Assembly (NCBI GenBank): GCA_009733715.1
Contig: WMKJ01000076.1
Location: forward strand, 1-63,606
Direction: 5' to 3'
DNA length: 63,606 nucleotides
Source of the DNA: Herpomyces periplanetae
Lineage: Eukaryota > Ascomycota > Laboulbeniomycetes > Herpomycetales > Herpomycetaceae
This document shows, one piece after another, positions 21,936 to 32,825 of the stretch; within the stretch, counting starts at the first letter, position 1; the number at the start of each line of letters is the position of its first letter. The notes beneath the pieces were generated by a model, which saw only the letters and a program-made list of their open reading frames with translations, did not search any database and was not told the origin of the DNA. Made by a program: the position numbers and the translations under genes.

Positions 21936-23159
21936 GTTAGAGTTGGCTGTAGGAAGGAAAGCTCATTTAAAAGGGTAAATAATAAGGAAAAAAATTGTGA
22001 TCAAATAATGCAAAGAAAATTTGCTTAATTAAACTTTGTAAAATGGATTAAGTGAGGATACGCGTGGAAGAAAAAAAGCGAATCTAAATCACATCGAAAA
22101 ATGATTTTCAAGGTAGAGAGTTTAACATTGAAAACAATTTGAACATACACACTAATAAAAAATAGAAGAAGATGAGAGAAATATTGAATAAAAAAACCCC
22201 TTGTGAAAGAAATAACGAAAGATTTACATTTGACGAAATACGGTAAATGGTGAAAATTTCAATTTTAACTTTAACCCATTATGAACTTCGTACGACCCGA
22301 GTCAGCCGACTGAACAGTCAACGCTTCACAACCACCTTGCACATCATGTGATAGCCAAAGATGGACGGAGATAGGAACGCCACAGTGTGGCCGAGCAGAA
22401 GGGGGATTTGGCCGAATGGGAAGGCACGAACGAGTCAGAGGGGAGGAGTCTACGGGGAGGGAAGGAGGGGTAAAGGGTGAGGTTAGGGGGAACTTTCAGC
22501 ATCATTCGAGGGAAACGGCTAACTTGAAGATCTACACAAGGAAGAAAATGGGATACACCAAAGATACTTCCAAATTATCAAAACGAGCAGCGCGCGCATG
22601 ACTTTGAAGGGATATTTTTCTTGTTTCCCAAGAAAAAAAGAGAATTGGAAGCAAGAAGAATGATGAAAAAGACATTGCGAAAGCTCAAGTAGTAAACCAA
22701 AGACAAGTCGAAAAGGTATCAGCAGCGGCATCATCACCAGAAGCATGTGAATATATAAAAGCAGAGAAAAAGCGAGTAAAACGAAATATATCAAGAGGGA
22801 AAAAGAAAAAAAATATTCATTGAGGAGAAAAACGGGACTTGTAAGGGCGACGCGCTAAGGATTTTCTTGACTTGCAGGTACAGTCCAAGAACCGCAGAAC
22901 TTTGATAATTCGGCGGCAAGATAAAATTCCCCATTAGGAATAATTTACCATCCTTGAAGAGCATAAGTATAAGGGAGTTATTATACTCTGTAACGGTAAG
23001 GGTGGGGATATTTTGAGCTCAAAAGCGACGGAGTAAAAAGAAACAAACGTAATATAATATGGGACAAAGGATTTCTAAAAAGATAAGTTAGTTGTGAAGT
23101 GATGAAAATTCAAAGAAAAACTTACCACTCGCGTTTATAAGATGAAATGGATTAAGTGA
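21936..23159. other. PEX16 upstream region and Gis2-like 3' flank
   Basis: About 1.2 kb, purine-rich on the + strand (so pyrimidine-rich in the direction of PEX16 transcription), especially 22380-22840. The E-box motif lies at 22343-22352. Short open frames here look like composition effects. No gene recognised. Confidence 0.4.
22343..22352. promoter_or_regulatory. RTCAYRTGAY E-box motif
   Basis: ATCATGTGAT, 408 bases upstream of the PEX16 start codon. Confidence 0.4.
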
Positions 23160-23976
23160 CTAATTAGTACAATCGATCTGAATATGACCAGGTTGTTTGC
23201 ATCTATAGCACACCCGTTCGTTACTAGTGGCATTTGTGCAATCTCGGGAAACATGGCCCAATTCTCCACCTAAAGTAATGCATATGCAAAAAATTTATGT
23301 ATGTATGTATGTATGTATGGATGAAGTCAAGTTGATCAATCATGCCGGCACGCACATACATACACACATAATATTCAAGTGTGAAACATTAGCATTAAGA
23401 TTCAAAATCTTCAATCTCTGTTAAAAGCCGTGTAAACACATAATTATATCGCGAAAATTTCGGCAACCCAATTACTACAAGAATTTTTCCACTGTCTCGG
23501 CCACGGTATAAAAAAATTTAACTTACAATTATAACATTTCTGACCGTGGGTACAATCTCGAGAAATATGACCAAAGCCACCGCAAGCATAACAGCTGGTA
23601 CCACGACCACTCCCTTTACGAAGGTCACTCCAGCCGCCGTTCCATCTATCATCACCACCACCACCGCCGGCAGCATTACCCCATCTGTCATTACCCTCGG
23701 AGCAATGTCTTGCAAGATGACCAGGTTTACCACATTTATAACATTCAACACTTGATAAGTCCCCAGAGCCTCCACCGTTGCGACGGTTACTTGACGAATC
23801 GTTTGGACACTCCCGAGCAAAGTGACCGACTTCCCCGCATCGATAACATGTAGAACCTGACGTACCACCAACGCTTCGCGGCTCCGTACAATCTCGGGAC
23901 ATATGTCCCTTACCACCACAATTATAACAAGTAGTGTTACTTCTTGACGAGTCTCTACCTTGACCGGAGTCACCAG
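23160..23976 (-). CDS. CCHC zinc-knuckle protein of the Gis2/CNBP/Byr3 type (5' exon unresolved)
   Basis: Small nucleic-acid-binding protein; CNBP/Gis2 bind mRNA and G-rich single strands and act in translation control. Exons seen: 23976-23527 and 23269-23160, joined across a 257-base intron. Six CxxCxxxGHxxxxC knuckles: CYNCGGKGHMSRDC, CYRCGEVGHFAREC, CYKCGKPGHLARHC, CYACGGFGHISRDC, CYNCGELGHVSRDC (split by the intron) and CYRCKQPGHIQIDC, then the stop. Gis2 and Byr3 have seven, so one may lie in the missing first exon or be absent. The coding start is upstream; a weak candidate is ATG 24218 with a GTTAAC donor at 24196. A (TATG)n repeat lies in the last intron. Confidence 0.85.
23296..23319 (+). 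repeat. (TATG)6 microsatellite
   Basis: Six tandem TATG units inside the last intron of the zinc-knuckle gene. No sign of function. Confidence 0.85.
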
Positions 23977-25374
23977 CTATTTTGAAAAATGAATCTAATC
24001 AGTAAACAGTCGAATAATCGACGATAAGTAAAGCAGCACGTAGTTTTGAAGCAAAATCAAGAGTGAAAAACAATTATTAGAGAGAAAAAGAGTGAAGATG
24101 GGAGGAGATGGGCATATCATAATGATAATCTGAGTATAGGGAGAATCGTGATAACCGAGTCAAGTCGAAGTACGGCAACGACTATCGCAAGTTAACTTTG
24201 CGCGGTAGAACGATTCATGATGATAAGAATTTTCACCCCCAGAAGTAGTCACACTATCCTCAACAATGACTGACTTGATGTTACATGTCAAATCATTCCT
24301 CACTTCCTGCACTCCGTCTCTTTCGCTCTTCTTCTCTCCCAACACGACATCGGAGCGATAAAGCTAATCACGAGCAAAGGTGAGGTCATCACCATCACCA
24401 AGCGGCGTAACAGCGCCTGTAAAAACTATGCTCGAGAAATATATACGTAGATATATATCTAATCTTAACACCCACAGTAGTAATAACCTCTATTTCCTTC
24501 CCCGTAACTATTCATAATTAATGAGTTTCTTTTGCTTCAGATATTTTACGTCGTGGTTCGAATAACGTGAACTGTAATGATTTATCCTTTTGTGATGTCG
24601 AATCTATAAAAACTTTCAACACACACAAAATATTATAGAATAATAATTGTGCGATACTCTAAATGAGATATTTTCTTAAAACCGTTATCCTGATCAACCA
24701 AACTTGCGTTAGCGGGGGAAAAAAAAACCGAATAAACTCAAAATATATCGAAATTGAACCATAAAGTAACCTTCCATCGACTTTTCGTGCCATTTAAAAA
24801 TATCAAATGCTTACAAATATTTGATGAGATAAGCCCACAACTTAAGCGAGCACAACTACTAGCCGAAGTTTCTCCATACTAATGTTATTCTTGCCACACA
24901 TTTTCGCCACGTTTAATACTGCCAAACTTTTCCCGCCACGGGTTTGTGGCGTCAAATTCAAACTGTGTTGCATAATTTTATTATATAATTATGATGTCAC
25001 AGCCATTGTTCGTGGCGCAGAAATCTTTTTCCGAATTGGGAAATGTATTGTTAAGGGAGAATGGAGGGAATGAAAGGTAAAATGATCTGAGAATGAAGGG
25101 AAATACTGTTGAATGAATATGCAATGATCTTAGGTTGTGGTGTTAGTGATGTATTGGTAGGAAAATGAGGTATGGTAATATAGAAGTTTATAATGAACAT
25201 TTTCCCTTAAAGGCTTGTTATTTAAAAATATAATTATACTTCAGGAATTTGGGTCATTCGCTGTTTAGTAAAGATAGTAGAAGCTTAATGATTTTGGATG
25301 AACTAGTTTTTTATTATAGCTATCAATTTTACTCAAGTTCATCCGTTTAGATCAAGTCTATTCATTAATATAGT
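23977..25374. promoter_or_regulatory. Divergent upstream region, zinc-knuckle gene and RNase H2A
   Basis: About 1.4 kb between divergent genes. The left part should contain the unmapped first exon and first intron of the zinc-knuckle gene; the right part, very AT-rich, the RNase H2A promoter. No other gene recognised. Confidence 0.35.
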
Positions 25375-26682
25375 ATGCTTGCAACACAAAAAGAATCACA
25401 AAGTATGGTTGTACAGGACGATGATGAAATGAAATACGATTTTAACATTGAAAATTCCAGCGATGATAATTGTGATGATGAAAAAAATTCCGAATCTGAC
25501 ACTGAAAAACCTTGTCATCCCGTTAGTTCTACTGTACTCCTGGACTTTACCCCACCATCTGTCGATTCTGTGAAAGTTACTGCGGGCGATACATATACAT
25601 TTTTTTCCCCAGTTCCACAGGAAATATCCGACAATATAGATATTGAATGTATAGCGGGAATTGACGAAGCAGGTCGTGGTCCAGTTCTGGGTAAGCTTCT
25701 ATAATGAAAATTTAGCTTATAGATGCTCTAAAAAAATAGTTTATGCTAACTAGTGTTCACAGGTCCAATGGTTTATGCAACATTCTACATTAGCCAGAGT
25801 CAACATGCTTGTTTACGGAAAACTTACGGATTTACGGACTCAAAAGCAATGAGTAAAGCGTTACGTACAAAACTTATACAAGAAATATGCTGTAGCGAAA
25901 TGTCATTATATAAAAAAGCCGGTTACGCCGTACACGTTTTATCAGCTCAAAACATTTCTGCTCATATGCTACCACCTGTGAATCAACCTGCTTACAGTTT
26001 AAACGCTCAAGCTATGGATGCAACAGTTGCTTTAATTCAAGGGTTACTAGATCGTAATCTGAATCTACAAACCATCTACGTTGATACTCTAGGAAAACCA
26101 CAGGCACATAAAAAGCGACTATCCGAAAGATTTCCCATGTTAACATTTATCGTGGAGAAAAAGGCCGATGCTACGTACCCAGTGGTCGGGGCGGCGAGTG
26201 TTGTAGCCAAGGTAACTCGAGATGCATCTTTAGAATTATTGCGGCGGCATGTTGAACAAAATGGTAGAGTGAACTTAGACCAAAGTAACTGGGGATCAGG
26301 TTATCCATCCGACCCGAAAACAATCAATTGGCTAAAGAGTAGCCAGCACTCATTATTCGGCTGGGGATCAGAATGTCGATTTAGTTGGGGTACTATAAGA
26401 GACATACTGGAATCGAGTAATGCAAGTAAAACAGAAAATATTACCAAAGAAAATCCAAGTGATTCAATCCGTTCCGTTAACTCGATACTAGTAGAATGGC
26501 CAGAAACTTCTGGTTCAGATACCAGAAAAAATCAAAAGCAATTAGGCCATTTCTTCAAATCTTCGAGTAAGGAAAAGTCCAAATTGCCCGTCAAAACCAA
26601 CACGACGATGACCATCACCACCAAGGCTCAGTATGGACAAATACGCCGCTGGTTAGGAAATCAACCATGTAAAGAATTTTAG
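25375..26682 (+). CDS. RNH201: Ribonuclease H2 catalytic subunit A, with a C-terminal PIP box
   Basis: Cuts RNA in DNA-RNA hybrids and starts removal of misincorporated ribonucleotides; nuclear. Exons are 25375-25690 and 25763-26682, giving 411 residues. The type 2 RNase H core starts with GIDEAGRGPVLGP (formed across the intron; first catalytic Asp-Glu). It continues with YGFTDSKAMSK, VDTLGKP (catalytic Asp), EKKADATYPVVGAASVVAKV (catalytic Asp in KAD) and WGSGYPSDPKT. An acidic N-terminal extension of about 95 residues precedes it. At residues 363-370 (26533-26556) is QKQLGHFF, a textbook PIP box for PCNA binding. In mammals and budding yeast the PIP box is on the B subunit, so its place here is unusual. 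The gene is convergent with the DUF3684 gene. Confidence 0.93.
26533..26556 (+). other. PIP-box coding segment in RNase H2A
   Basis: Codes for Q-K-Q-L-G-H-F-F, which fits the QxxLxxFF consensus exactly, followed by basic residues. It lies in a disordered tail after the catalytic domain. Confidence 0.8.
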
Positions 26683-26844
26683 ACGTAACATTTCATGGCC
26701 AACAAAAGCGTATATATGCATATGGAAATACTTGAGAGGAGAAACAAGACCTTGATCAGAGTACCATTAACAAATAAACTACTTGGATAGATCTGGATGA
26801 TGTATTTAAAGATACTGCCGTATTAAAAAATCAGAGGACAATAA

Positions 26845-29800
26845 TTAAAAAAAGTTAACAACACCAGCATTTCGTGATACTCTGAGAAAATTTGGTAAAT
26901 ACCGATGGGCTAAACTCTCTGTGAAGAAACCATGATTCGAATCATGTTCCTTGACCAAATTATGAGCAACTTCATGGCATACAGTCATAAACCAGTAATG
27001 CCAACTGGATAAATTGTCGTATGTCATGTCGTTAATATACCAATACTTGTAATTGCAAAATATTGCTCCATCTTGATTAAAAGCAATAGTTTTAGCGGGT
27101 GTCGCAGACTCCCAAAAAACGTGAAATGATTCCTGCGATAAATTTAAAGCTTCACCAACTTTACTGAGTACCTGCCCAAATGCATTCATATTATTCCAAT
27201 GAGCGTTAAGTTCAAGTTTAAGTTTTTCTTCACTTTCCCTTGAAAGAAAAAGTGGGATGTTTGGAAAAATTTTCCCATATCGTACGAGGTTCTGAGCAGG
27301 TCGAGCATCACAATAAGTTGGTCGCATTTCAGCAATAACTTGAGCCGAAGGGTGAGTTAACACTGAACCTGAATCACAAGGTTTTGACTGACGAATCGCA
27401 TCTGACAAGGTCTTTTCAAGCTCTTTATTCGTCATTGAAGAATTTCCCACTCCATTAGATGTAATAGGCGGCAAATTAACTATAGCATTATCATTACCCC
27501 CAGAATTCCCATCAGGTGAATCGTCAAGATACCTCCCAGGCATACTTCCCGGCATCTTCATTCTATCTTTAACGCGTGGAGTAGAAGCATCCATAACATG
27601 CTTAGTTTCATGACCTTGAATCGGCAAAGCATCTTTTTCTGGAAGAGGTGGTGGAGGTTTTTCAATCAGTGCCGGTGTTTTATTCGCTGCTGGTGGAGGA
27701 ACAGGCGCCAATGTAGCGACGGAATCTTCAGCAATCTTATTTTGAAGTTCTTTTTCTCTTGATCGTAATATACGATCAACATTATACCCTTTTAACTTCA
27801 AACGTCGAAGATCAGATGAAAGGATCATTTCCAATGCAATTGCATCATTCTGTGTAGGCTTTTTCAGTAAATATCTGATCAAACAAAGTGCCAAATCATA
27901 CATGTCAACCTTTTCTGTGACATATATTAATGAATGGCTTTGTTTATTGGATTCAAGTGCACTGGGACATTCTCTAAAACTATACGGTTGACCAAGCAAG
28001 CGGAAATGTGTTACCAAGGAGCTAACCGTGATAACTTGAAGATGTTTATCGACCCACGTCCTGTCTTTAAGAATTTTACTCTTTTCATGATCATGAAGAA
28101 AAACTTTAGTCCGCTCACATATATGCTTGTGAAGTTGAAATGCAGATCCTTGATTTCGTAACGGATCCCCAATCCGGGTTTCCTTGGAAATTTTATCCTT
28201 AAGCAAAGAAGCACCTAATGACTTGTATAACTTTTCAATTGAATCGTCTTGCGGTGCTGCAAACAAATGTTGCCGGAATTTCCCAAATTCACGTATATTA
28301 TCCCCTGGTATAACGATATTAGAAGCGGTTTGAAGATGCCAGGTTCTATTTAATGGTTCATCATCATCCAGATCCCCATCGCCTGAATCTTCACACCCTG
28401 AAGAGCTATGATAGATATCTCGATAAGCTAACAGAAATGGAGAAGACTTGAGTTGATTCCACAGACTAGGAATTGCTCGTAATTTCCCTTCTTCTGCTGC
28501 AAGTTTGCGTAGCTGGTTCAAGTAACCGTCCGGTTTAGCCTGATGCAAGATTTTTCGTGGAAATTGAGCAAGAACACGGGCAACATCAACCACACAAGGT
28601 TCATGTTTAACACCAATACTAGAAAGAAAGTAATTGGCCTTTCCGCCAAAGTCGACAAAGTCAAATACATCAGCCAATACATTATCAGATGATCCCAAAA
28701 CGCACAATGACGGTGATGTATAACGTGCTGGTTTATCGAGACCTTGATCGAAAATCGGAATAAAGTCAATGGATTGGATTTTAGAAATAATCGCGGCATC
28801 ATGGTCATTAACCCGTTTAGCCATATACTGAAATTTTGCTACCGCATCATCAAATGAATTGGGCTTCATAGTAACTGTCAACTTATGAAGAAAAGCTGTA
28901 TCCAGTGCCGGATCTTCGCTAATACACAGATTCTGCGCATACTTGATCAAATCTTTTCGCACCAAGTGATATCCAAATAAATGGGCATCTCGATTAACAA
29001 AAAGTTCATGTGCTCGAAAGAGACGAGGCCATGAAATATTTTCCGCTGGTAAAAAGGCAATATTTGCGTATAATCCTACATTATCATCTTTTTGGATACC
29101 CAAACTTATAAATTTCGCAAGACATTTTTCGTAAATCGTCATCTCATTCTTCCCTACAGCTTGCAGCATGGTGTTAACCAAGTCTATTTTGCACGGATTT
29201 GCGTTAAGTCCAAGGTCGCGAAGAAATTTCATTTCACGATAATTAGAATGCCCTACTGAGTTTGCCGTGCTCGGCCATAATAATACAGGAAGTCCAAGTA
29301 ACTTATTCTGCTCCGTAGGCTCATATAATTGATTTATCTTGGTACGAGTACTTTCAACTGCACGATTGGGCAGATACCTTTCAAACGGCCACATTTCTGC
29401 AATGGATAACTTCTTTAATTCAGACTCCGGAGTTGTTGATGAAACGGTAACAAGGTACTTCACAATTTCAACTAGCTTTTGAGGCTGGTTAACATCAAGT
29501 TCAAGTATACTCTTTATCAGAAGCTCTGGCTGCAGTGTTGATCGTACACCTAAACTTTTCAAAAAGCTTTCCTTCAGCCGGGCTATGCACGGTAAGAAAA
29601 CCGGTAAGTCATCGAACCCACGAGTAGCGTGTGGAAAATACGTTTCGCAAGGCTTTCTCAATCCCATATTTGTGGGCATAACCGGAAGATTTTTGAGCAG
29701 ACATGACACTTCTTCACGTTCTGAATTACCAATTGATCCCCATTGACGAGATAAAACGTTCAGTACTTTAGTGGATACAGTTTCATCATTAAAAATGGTA

Positions 29801-31965
29801 ATGCGCTCGTTTTTCGCATTTGATATGATAAACTCAAGCCATGTCTTGATCCTCAATTCTTGCCAACCAAACCGTATCATTTGTGCCCGGACGAGCTGCC
29901 GCGAAATTTGCTGTGGAATAGTATGATCTGGTAAGGGCAAATCGGAAAATGTTACGGCTGTAGGCAAAAATGTTTGAATTTTAGCCAGTGCAACAATAGT
30001 TTCTTCCGATTCCACTGAATTATCGTCATTTTGGTTAGCCGTTCCAGAGCCATTTTTAATTTTAAGGTTCAGAACTGCGGTTGATAACACATCTTTAATA
30101 GAAACCCCTTTTTCATGCTCTGCTGCGGCCCATTTCAATAATTTCAGGGCATCCTGTTCATCCAGAACCCGTTGTGATAGTTCCTCGATAATATCACTCA
30201 TGAGGACAGCTGATAATAACCCTCGTGAAAATACCGACTCAAGAAAAGGTCCAGCTTGCTCAATTACTTGTGCAGGGACCATAGGGAGGTTTCGTATAAA
30301 TGATATGCTCGAATCACCAACTCGAGATTTTCGACTGGAAATTATACCTTTATCAGTTAATATATTGATATCCAGCTTCTTAGAACTATTCCAGAAACCG
30401 TCTTCCACAATACTGCCAACAGTTGACGACGGCGTCGACTCATATACTGTGTACTGCTTGAATGTTTGAATGACATCAGGTACAATCTTTTCTATGAGGT
30501 CTAGTCGAACTTCTTTAGAGCTTTGTTCTTTAGCCATAAGTTGAAGTAAATTATCCTGGTGCTTCTGCATCTCGAAATCATAACTGATACGACAAACTGC
30601 ACCAGCCATGAATAATAAATCTGCGTTCCACACGCTGATATATCGAGCATTCAAATCAATACTCTCCCGTTCCACCGTAGGAATTACAGAAGGTGCTGAA
30701 ATATGGCATTGAAAGCCCGTTGTTTGAGATGTTGGAAATCCTATGTATATTTTACCATTTTCACGTGGTAGAACTGTTTCAAACAAGCGTGAAGCAAAAC
30801 TCGATGTTAAGCCAACAGACTGAGAGTCAAATGATTCAATTTCACGTGTGGGTGATAGCAAGGTTGAAATTATGGTCGTTTTGCAAGGTGGTTTCTTTGT
30901 AGCCCGTTCGAGTTCACGGGCAAATGTTCCGGTAATATTTGTCGTAATAACAACAGTATTCAAATGGAACGAGACAGAACTTGACGAAAGCTCATTATAG
31001 TGCCCTGATGCGGCTTTCTTAGTTGCAGCTCGTTCCGTCTCATGTTTTTTAACAGCGGAGGATTTCGTAAATTTCCCAAAAATGGAACGTAAAGATAACA
31101 CGGCTGATGCAGAGATATCCTCGTAAATTGTGTTAGCGGAGCGGTTTTTGCTGTGGGACATGACGACAATGTTCATCCATTCGCTGTGAATTTGACCTGT
31201 TCTTCGAGTAAACTCGGAAATTCGCATTAAACCATCTTTAGTTGAAGATTTAACACCGGAAGGAATTGGAACTTTGTTTTCAAGGCTAATTGATTTTGTC
31301 ACTTTAAAAATGCGGAAAGAATCGAGCAATAATTCGACGGATTCCAAGTGAATAAATGTGATACAAGTACTGAGAAATTGACAGAATTCTGTAAGGTCAG
31401 GAATGGGTGTAGATTTATCGCGGGAGTCAAGAATGAAAGTAGTTGGTTTGGAAGGCTCATTAGAGTCAATGTGTATAGTCTGAGTGAAGAGTCTGTTTCC
31501 TTTCCAGAAAAATCTTAGGGCCTTATGACCACTTACGACAAATGGCTCTTCACAATCAGCGAACACGCTGTAAAAGCCGACACCAAAGGCGCCGATTTTA
31601 GTTTCATCCGGGTTTCCTTCTGCGATGTTTTTTAGACGAGACCAATCCTCGGGGCGAAAATGAAGGCCATCATTACTTATTGTTACACGTAAAATTGTGT
31701 GATTTTGTGCGATGTGTAAGAGTGTGGAAGATTGATCAGGGTCATGAGGTAAAGGAACAGTTAGTGATGGTGCAGTTTCCAACTTTATCGAAACAGATTT
31801 AGCTTTAGCATCAGCGGCATTTTGGATAAGTTCACGATATGTAGTAAAATCAGAGGAATAGCGGGCAAGAACTTTGTCGATTAAAGCTCGAGTATCAACT
31901 GTAACGGGTTCCTCTTCACCGAAGCCACCTTGTATAGCGAGATCGCGGAGTTTTGTGAGATCCAT
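26845..31965 (-). CDS. DUF3684 protein: HSP90-like GHKL ATPase with C-terminal zincin motif
   Basis: A single uninterrupted frame of 1706 residues, the longest here. The N terminus is a sacsin-like HSP90-type ATPase: TTYRELIQNAADA (Asn/Asp Bergerat N-box, about 42-54), NEGNPDETKIGAFGVGFYSV-type segments (ATP-lid GxGxxS region, about 117-130) and VVSGHKALRFFW. The middle matches what I know as the fungal DUF3684 layout. A disordered Pro-rich linker lies at about 1400-1500. The C terminus ends with CHEVAHNLVKEHDSNH; H1664, E1665, H1668 and H1674 fit the zincin pattern HExxHxxxxxH. Function is unknown; a chaperone-like ATPase coupled to a metallopeptidase is an inference. Absence of introns in such a long gene contrasts with its neighbours. 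Confidence 0.85.
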   Translation of the reverse strand: MDLTKLRDLAIQGGFGEEEPVTVDTRALIDKVLARYSSDFTTYRELIQNAADAKAKSVSIKLETAPSLTVPLPHDPDQSSTLLHIAQNHTILRVTISNDGLHFRPEDWSRLKNIAEGNPDETKIGAFGVGFYSVFADCEEPFVVSGHKALRFFWKGNRLFTQTIHIDSNEPSKPTTFILDSRDKSTPIPDLTEFCQFLSTCITFIHLESVELLLDSFRIFKVTKSISLENKVPIPSGVKSSTKDGLMRISEFTRRTGQIHSEWMNIVVMSHSKNRSANTIYEDISASAVLSLRSIFGKFTKSSAVKKHETERAATKKAASGHYNELSSSSVSFHLNTVVITTNITGTFARELERATKKPPCKTTIISTLLSPTREIESFDSQSVGLTSSFASRLFETVLPRENGKIYIGFPTSQTTGFQCHISAPSVIPTVERESIDLNARYISVWNADLLFMAGAVCRISYDFEMQKHQDNLLQLMAKEQSSKEVRLDLIEKIVPDVIQTFKQYTVYESTPSSTVGSIVEDGFWNSSKKLDINILTDKGIISSRKSRVGDSSISFIRNLPMVPAQVIEQAGPFLESVFSRGLLSAVLMSDIIEELSQRVLDEQDALKLLKWAAAEHEKGVSIKDVLSTAVLNLKIKNGSGTANQNDDNSVESEETIVALAKIQTFLPTAVTFSDLPLPDHTIPQQISRQLVRAQMIRFGWQELRIKTWLEFIISNAKNERITIFNDETVSTKVLNVLSRQWGSIGNSEREEVSCLLKNLPVMPTNMGLRKPCETYFPHATRGFDDLPVFLPCIARLKESFLKSLGVRSTLQPELLIKSILELDVNQPQKLVEIVKYLVTVSSTTPESELKKLSIAEMWPFERYLPNRAVESTRTKINQLYEPTEQNKLLGLPVLLWPSTANSVGHSNYREMKFLRDLGLNANPCKIDLVNTMLQAVGKNEMTIYEKCLAKFISLGIQKDDNVGLYANIAFLPAENISWPRLFRAHELFVNRDAHLFGYHLVRKDLIKYAQNLCISEDPALDTAFLHKLTVTMKPNSFDDAVAKFQYMAKRVNDHDAAIISKIQSIDFIPIFDQGLDKPARYTSPSLCVLGSSDNVLADVFDFVDFGGKANYFLSSIGVKHEPCVVDVARVLAQFPRKILHQAKPDGYLNQLRKLAAEEGKLRAIPSLWNQLKSSPFLLAYRDIYHSSSGCEDSGDGDLDDDEPLNRTWHLQTASNIVIPGDNIREFGKFRQHLFAAPQDDSIEKLYKSLGASLLKDKISKETRIGDPLRNQGSAFQLHKHICERTKVFLHDHEKSKILKDRTWVDKHLQVITVSSLVTHFRLLGQPYSFRECPSALESNKQSHSLIYVTEKVDMYDLALCLIRYLLKKPTQNDAIALEMILSSDLRRLKLKGYNVDRILRSREKELQNKIAEDSVATLAPVPPPAANKTPALIEKPPPPLPEKDALPIQGHETKHVMDASTPRVKDRMKMPGSMPGRYLDDSPDGNSGGNDNAIVNLPPITSNGVGNSSMTNKELEKTLSDAIRQSKPCDSGSVLTHPSAQVIAEMRPTYCDARPAQNLVRYGKIFPNIPLFLSRESEEKLKLELNAHWNNMNAFGQVLSKVGEALNLSQESFHVFWESATPAKTIAFNQDGAIFCNYKYWYINDMTYDNLSSWHYWFMTVCHEVAHNLVKEHDSNHGFFTESLAHRYLPNFLRVSRNAGVVNFF

Positions 31966-32825
31966 AGAAATTAGAAATGATCTGTTAAAATAGTATTGAA
32001 GAAATTGATGATATTAAAGTTTGTAAAATAGTATTGCAATCAATTAAAAATGAACTGTAGCTCCTGAAAAGCAAAAGAGTGTAAAGCCCTAGTAACAATT
32101 AAGTCATGACCTGTTGAAACACTAACAGCTCCGATTGACAGATTTAAAATGATACAACCAACGCGTGCATAAATTGTTAATACTGAAAAAAAAAATTTCA
32201 AGTCATATTTATACATAAATACAATTATATGTAAAGAAACATGTTCATAAATATGAATTACGCCTGTATCATAAAATAAAGTAAATTCTAATATCCCTTA
32301 TTCCATCCGCAAACTCCAAAATTTTATTTTTGATATCACGTGATAAAACTAAAAGTTACGGGGTTAGTGTGGGGAAAAAGGTTCTATTGATTAAAAGGAA
32401 GTTTGTGGAAGGGGCAACATTGTTTAGACGAGATGGAAAAGGTGCGAAAAATAAATAGGACGAGATGAATAAATGAATGATCCTGGTAAATTGGGTAGTT
32501 GCTGAGATGCATTAAGAGACATTGAACAATCTTATAGGCAAATATAAAATAGACATTTTTTATCCTTGAGTATACACCGTCAATGATTGGCCAGGCCATC
32601 CGAATATATTCCGGGCTTGGCAAGGGGTAACGAGGCGGTGCTACGGAAATATCAGCCACAGGAGTTTAAAACAGAGTTGGGGAGTGAGGATAATCAAGGG
32701 TAATTGATACGATGGGTTTAACACGTTCGATTAACGCGTTAAAGAATTGATTGGGAAAAAATTGATTTACTACTGGATTGATTGTTTGGGAGCGTTTTAC
32801 GGTGATTTTATAATTTGGGATTTAC
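31966..32825. promoter_or_regulatory. Divergent promoter region, DUF3684 gene and TRS120
   Basis: About 860 AT-rich bases between divergent genes, containing the perfect palindrome ATCACGTGAT at 32335-32344. No gene recognised. Confidence 0.45.
32335..32344. promoter_or_regulatory. RTCAYRTGAY E-box motif (perfect palindrome)
   Basis: ATCACGTGAT, about midway between the DUF3684 gene start (370 bases) and the TRS120 start (482 bases). Confidence 0.45.

Noticed and set aside
22416-22794. Short open frames in the purine-rich region upstream of PEX16
   Set aside because: Composition-driven (Gly/Arg/Lys/Glu-rich on +, hydrophobic on -), with no family likeness.
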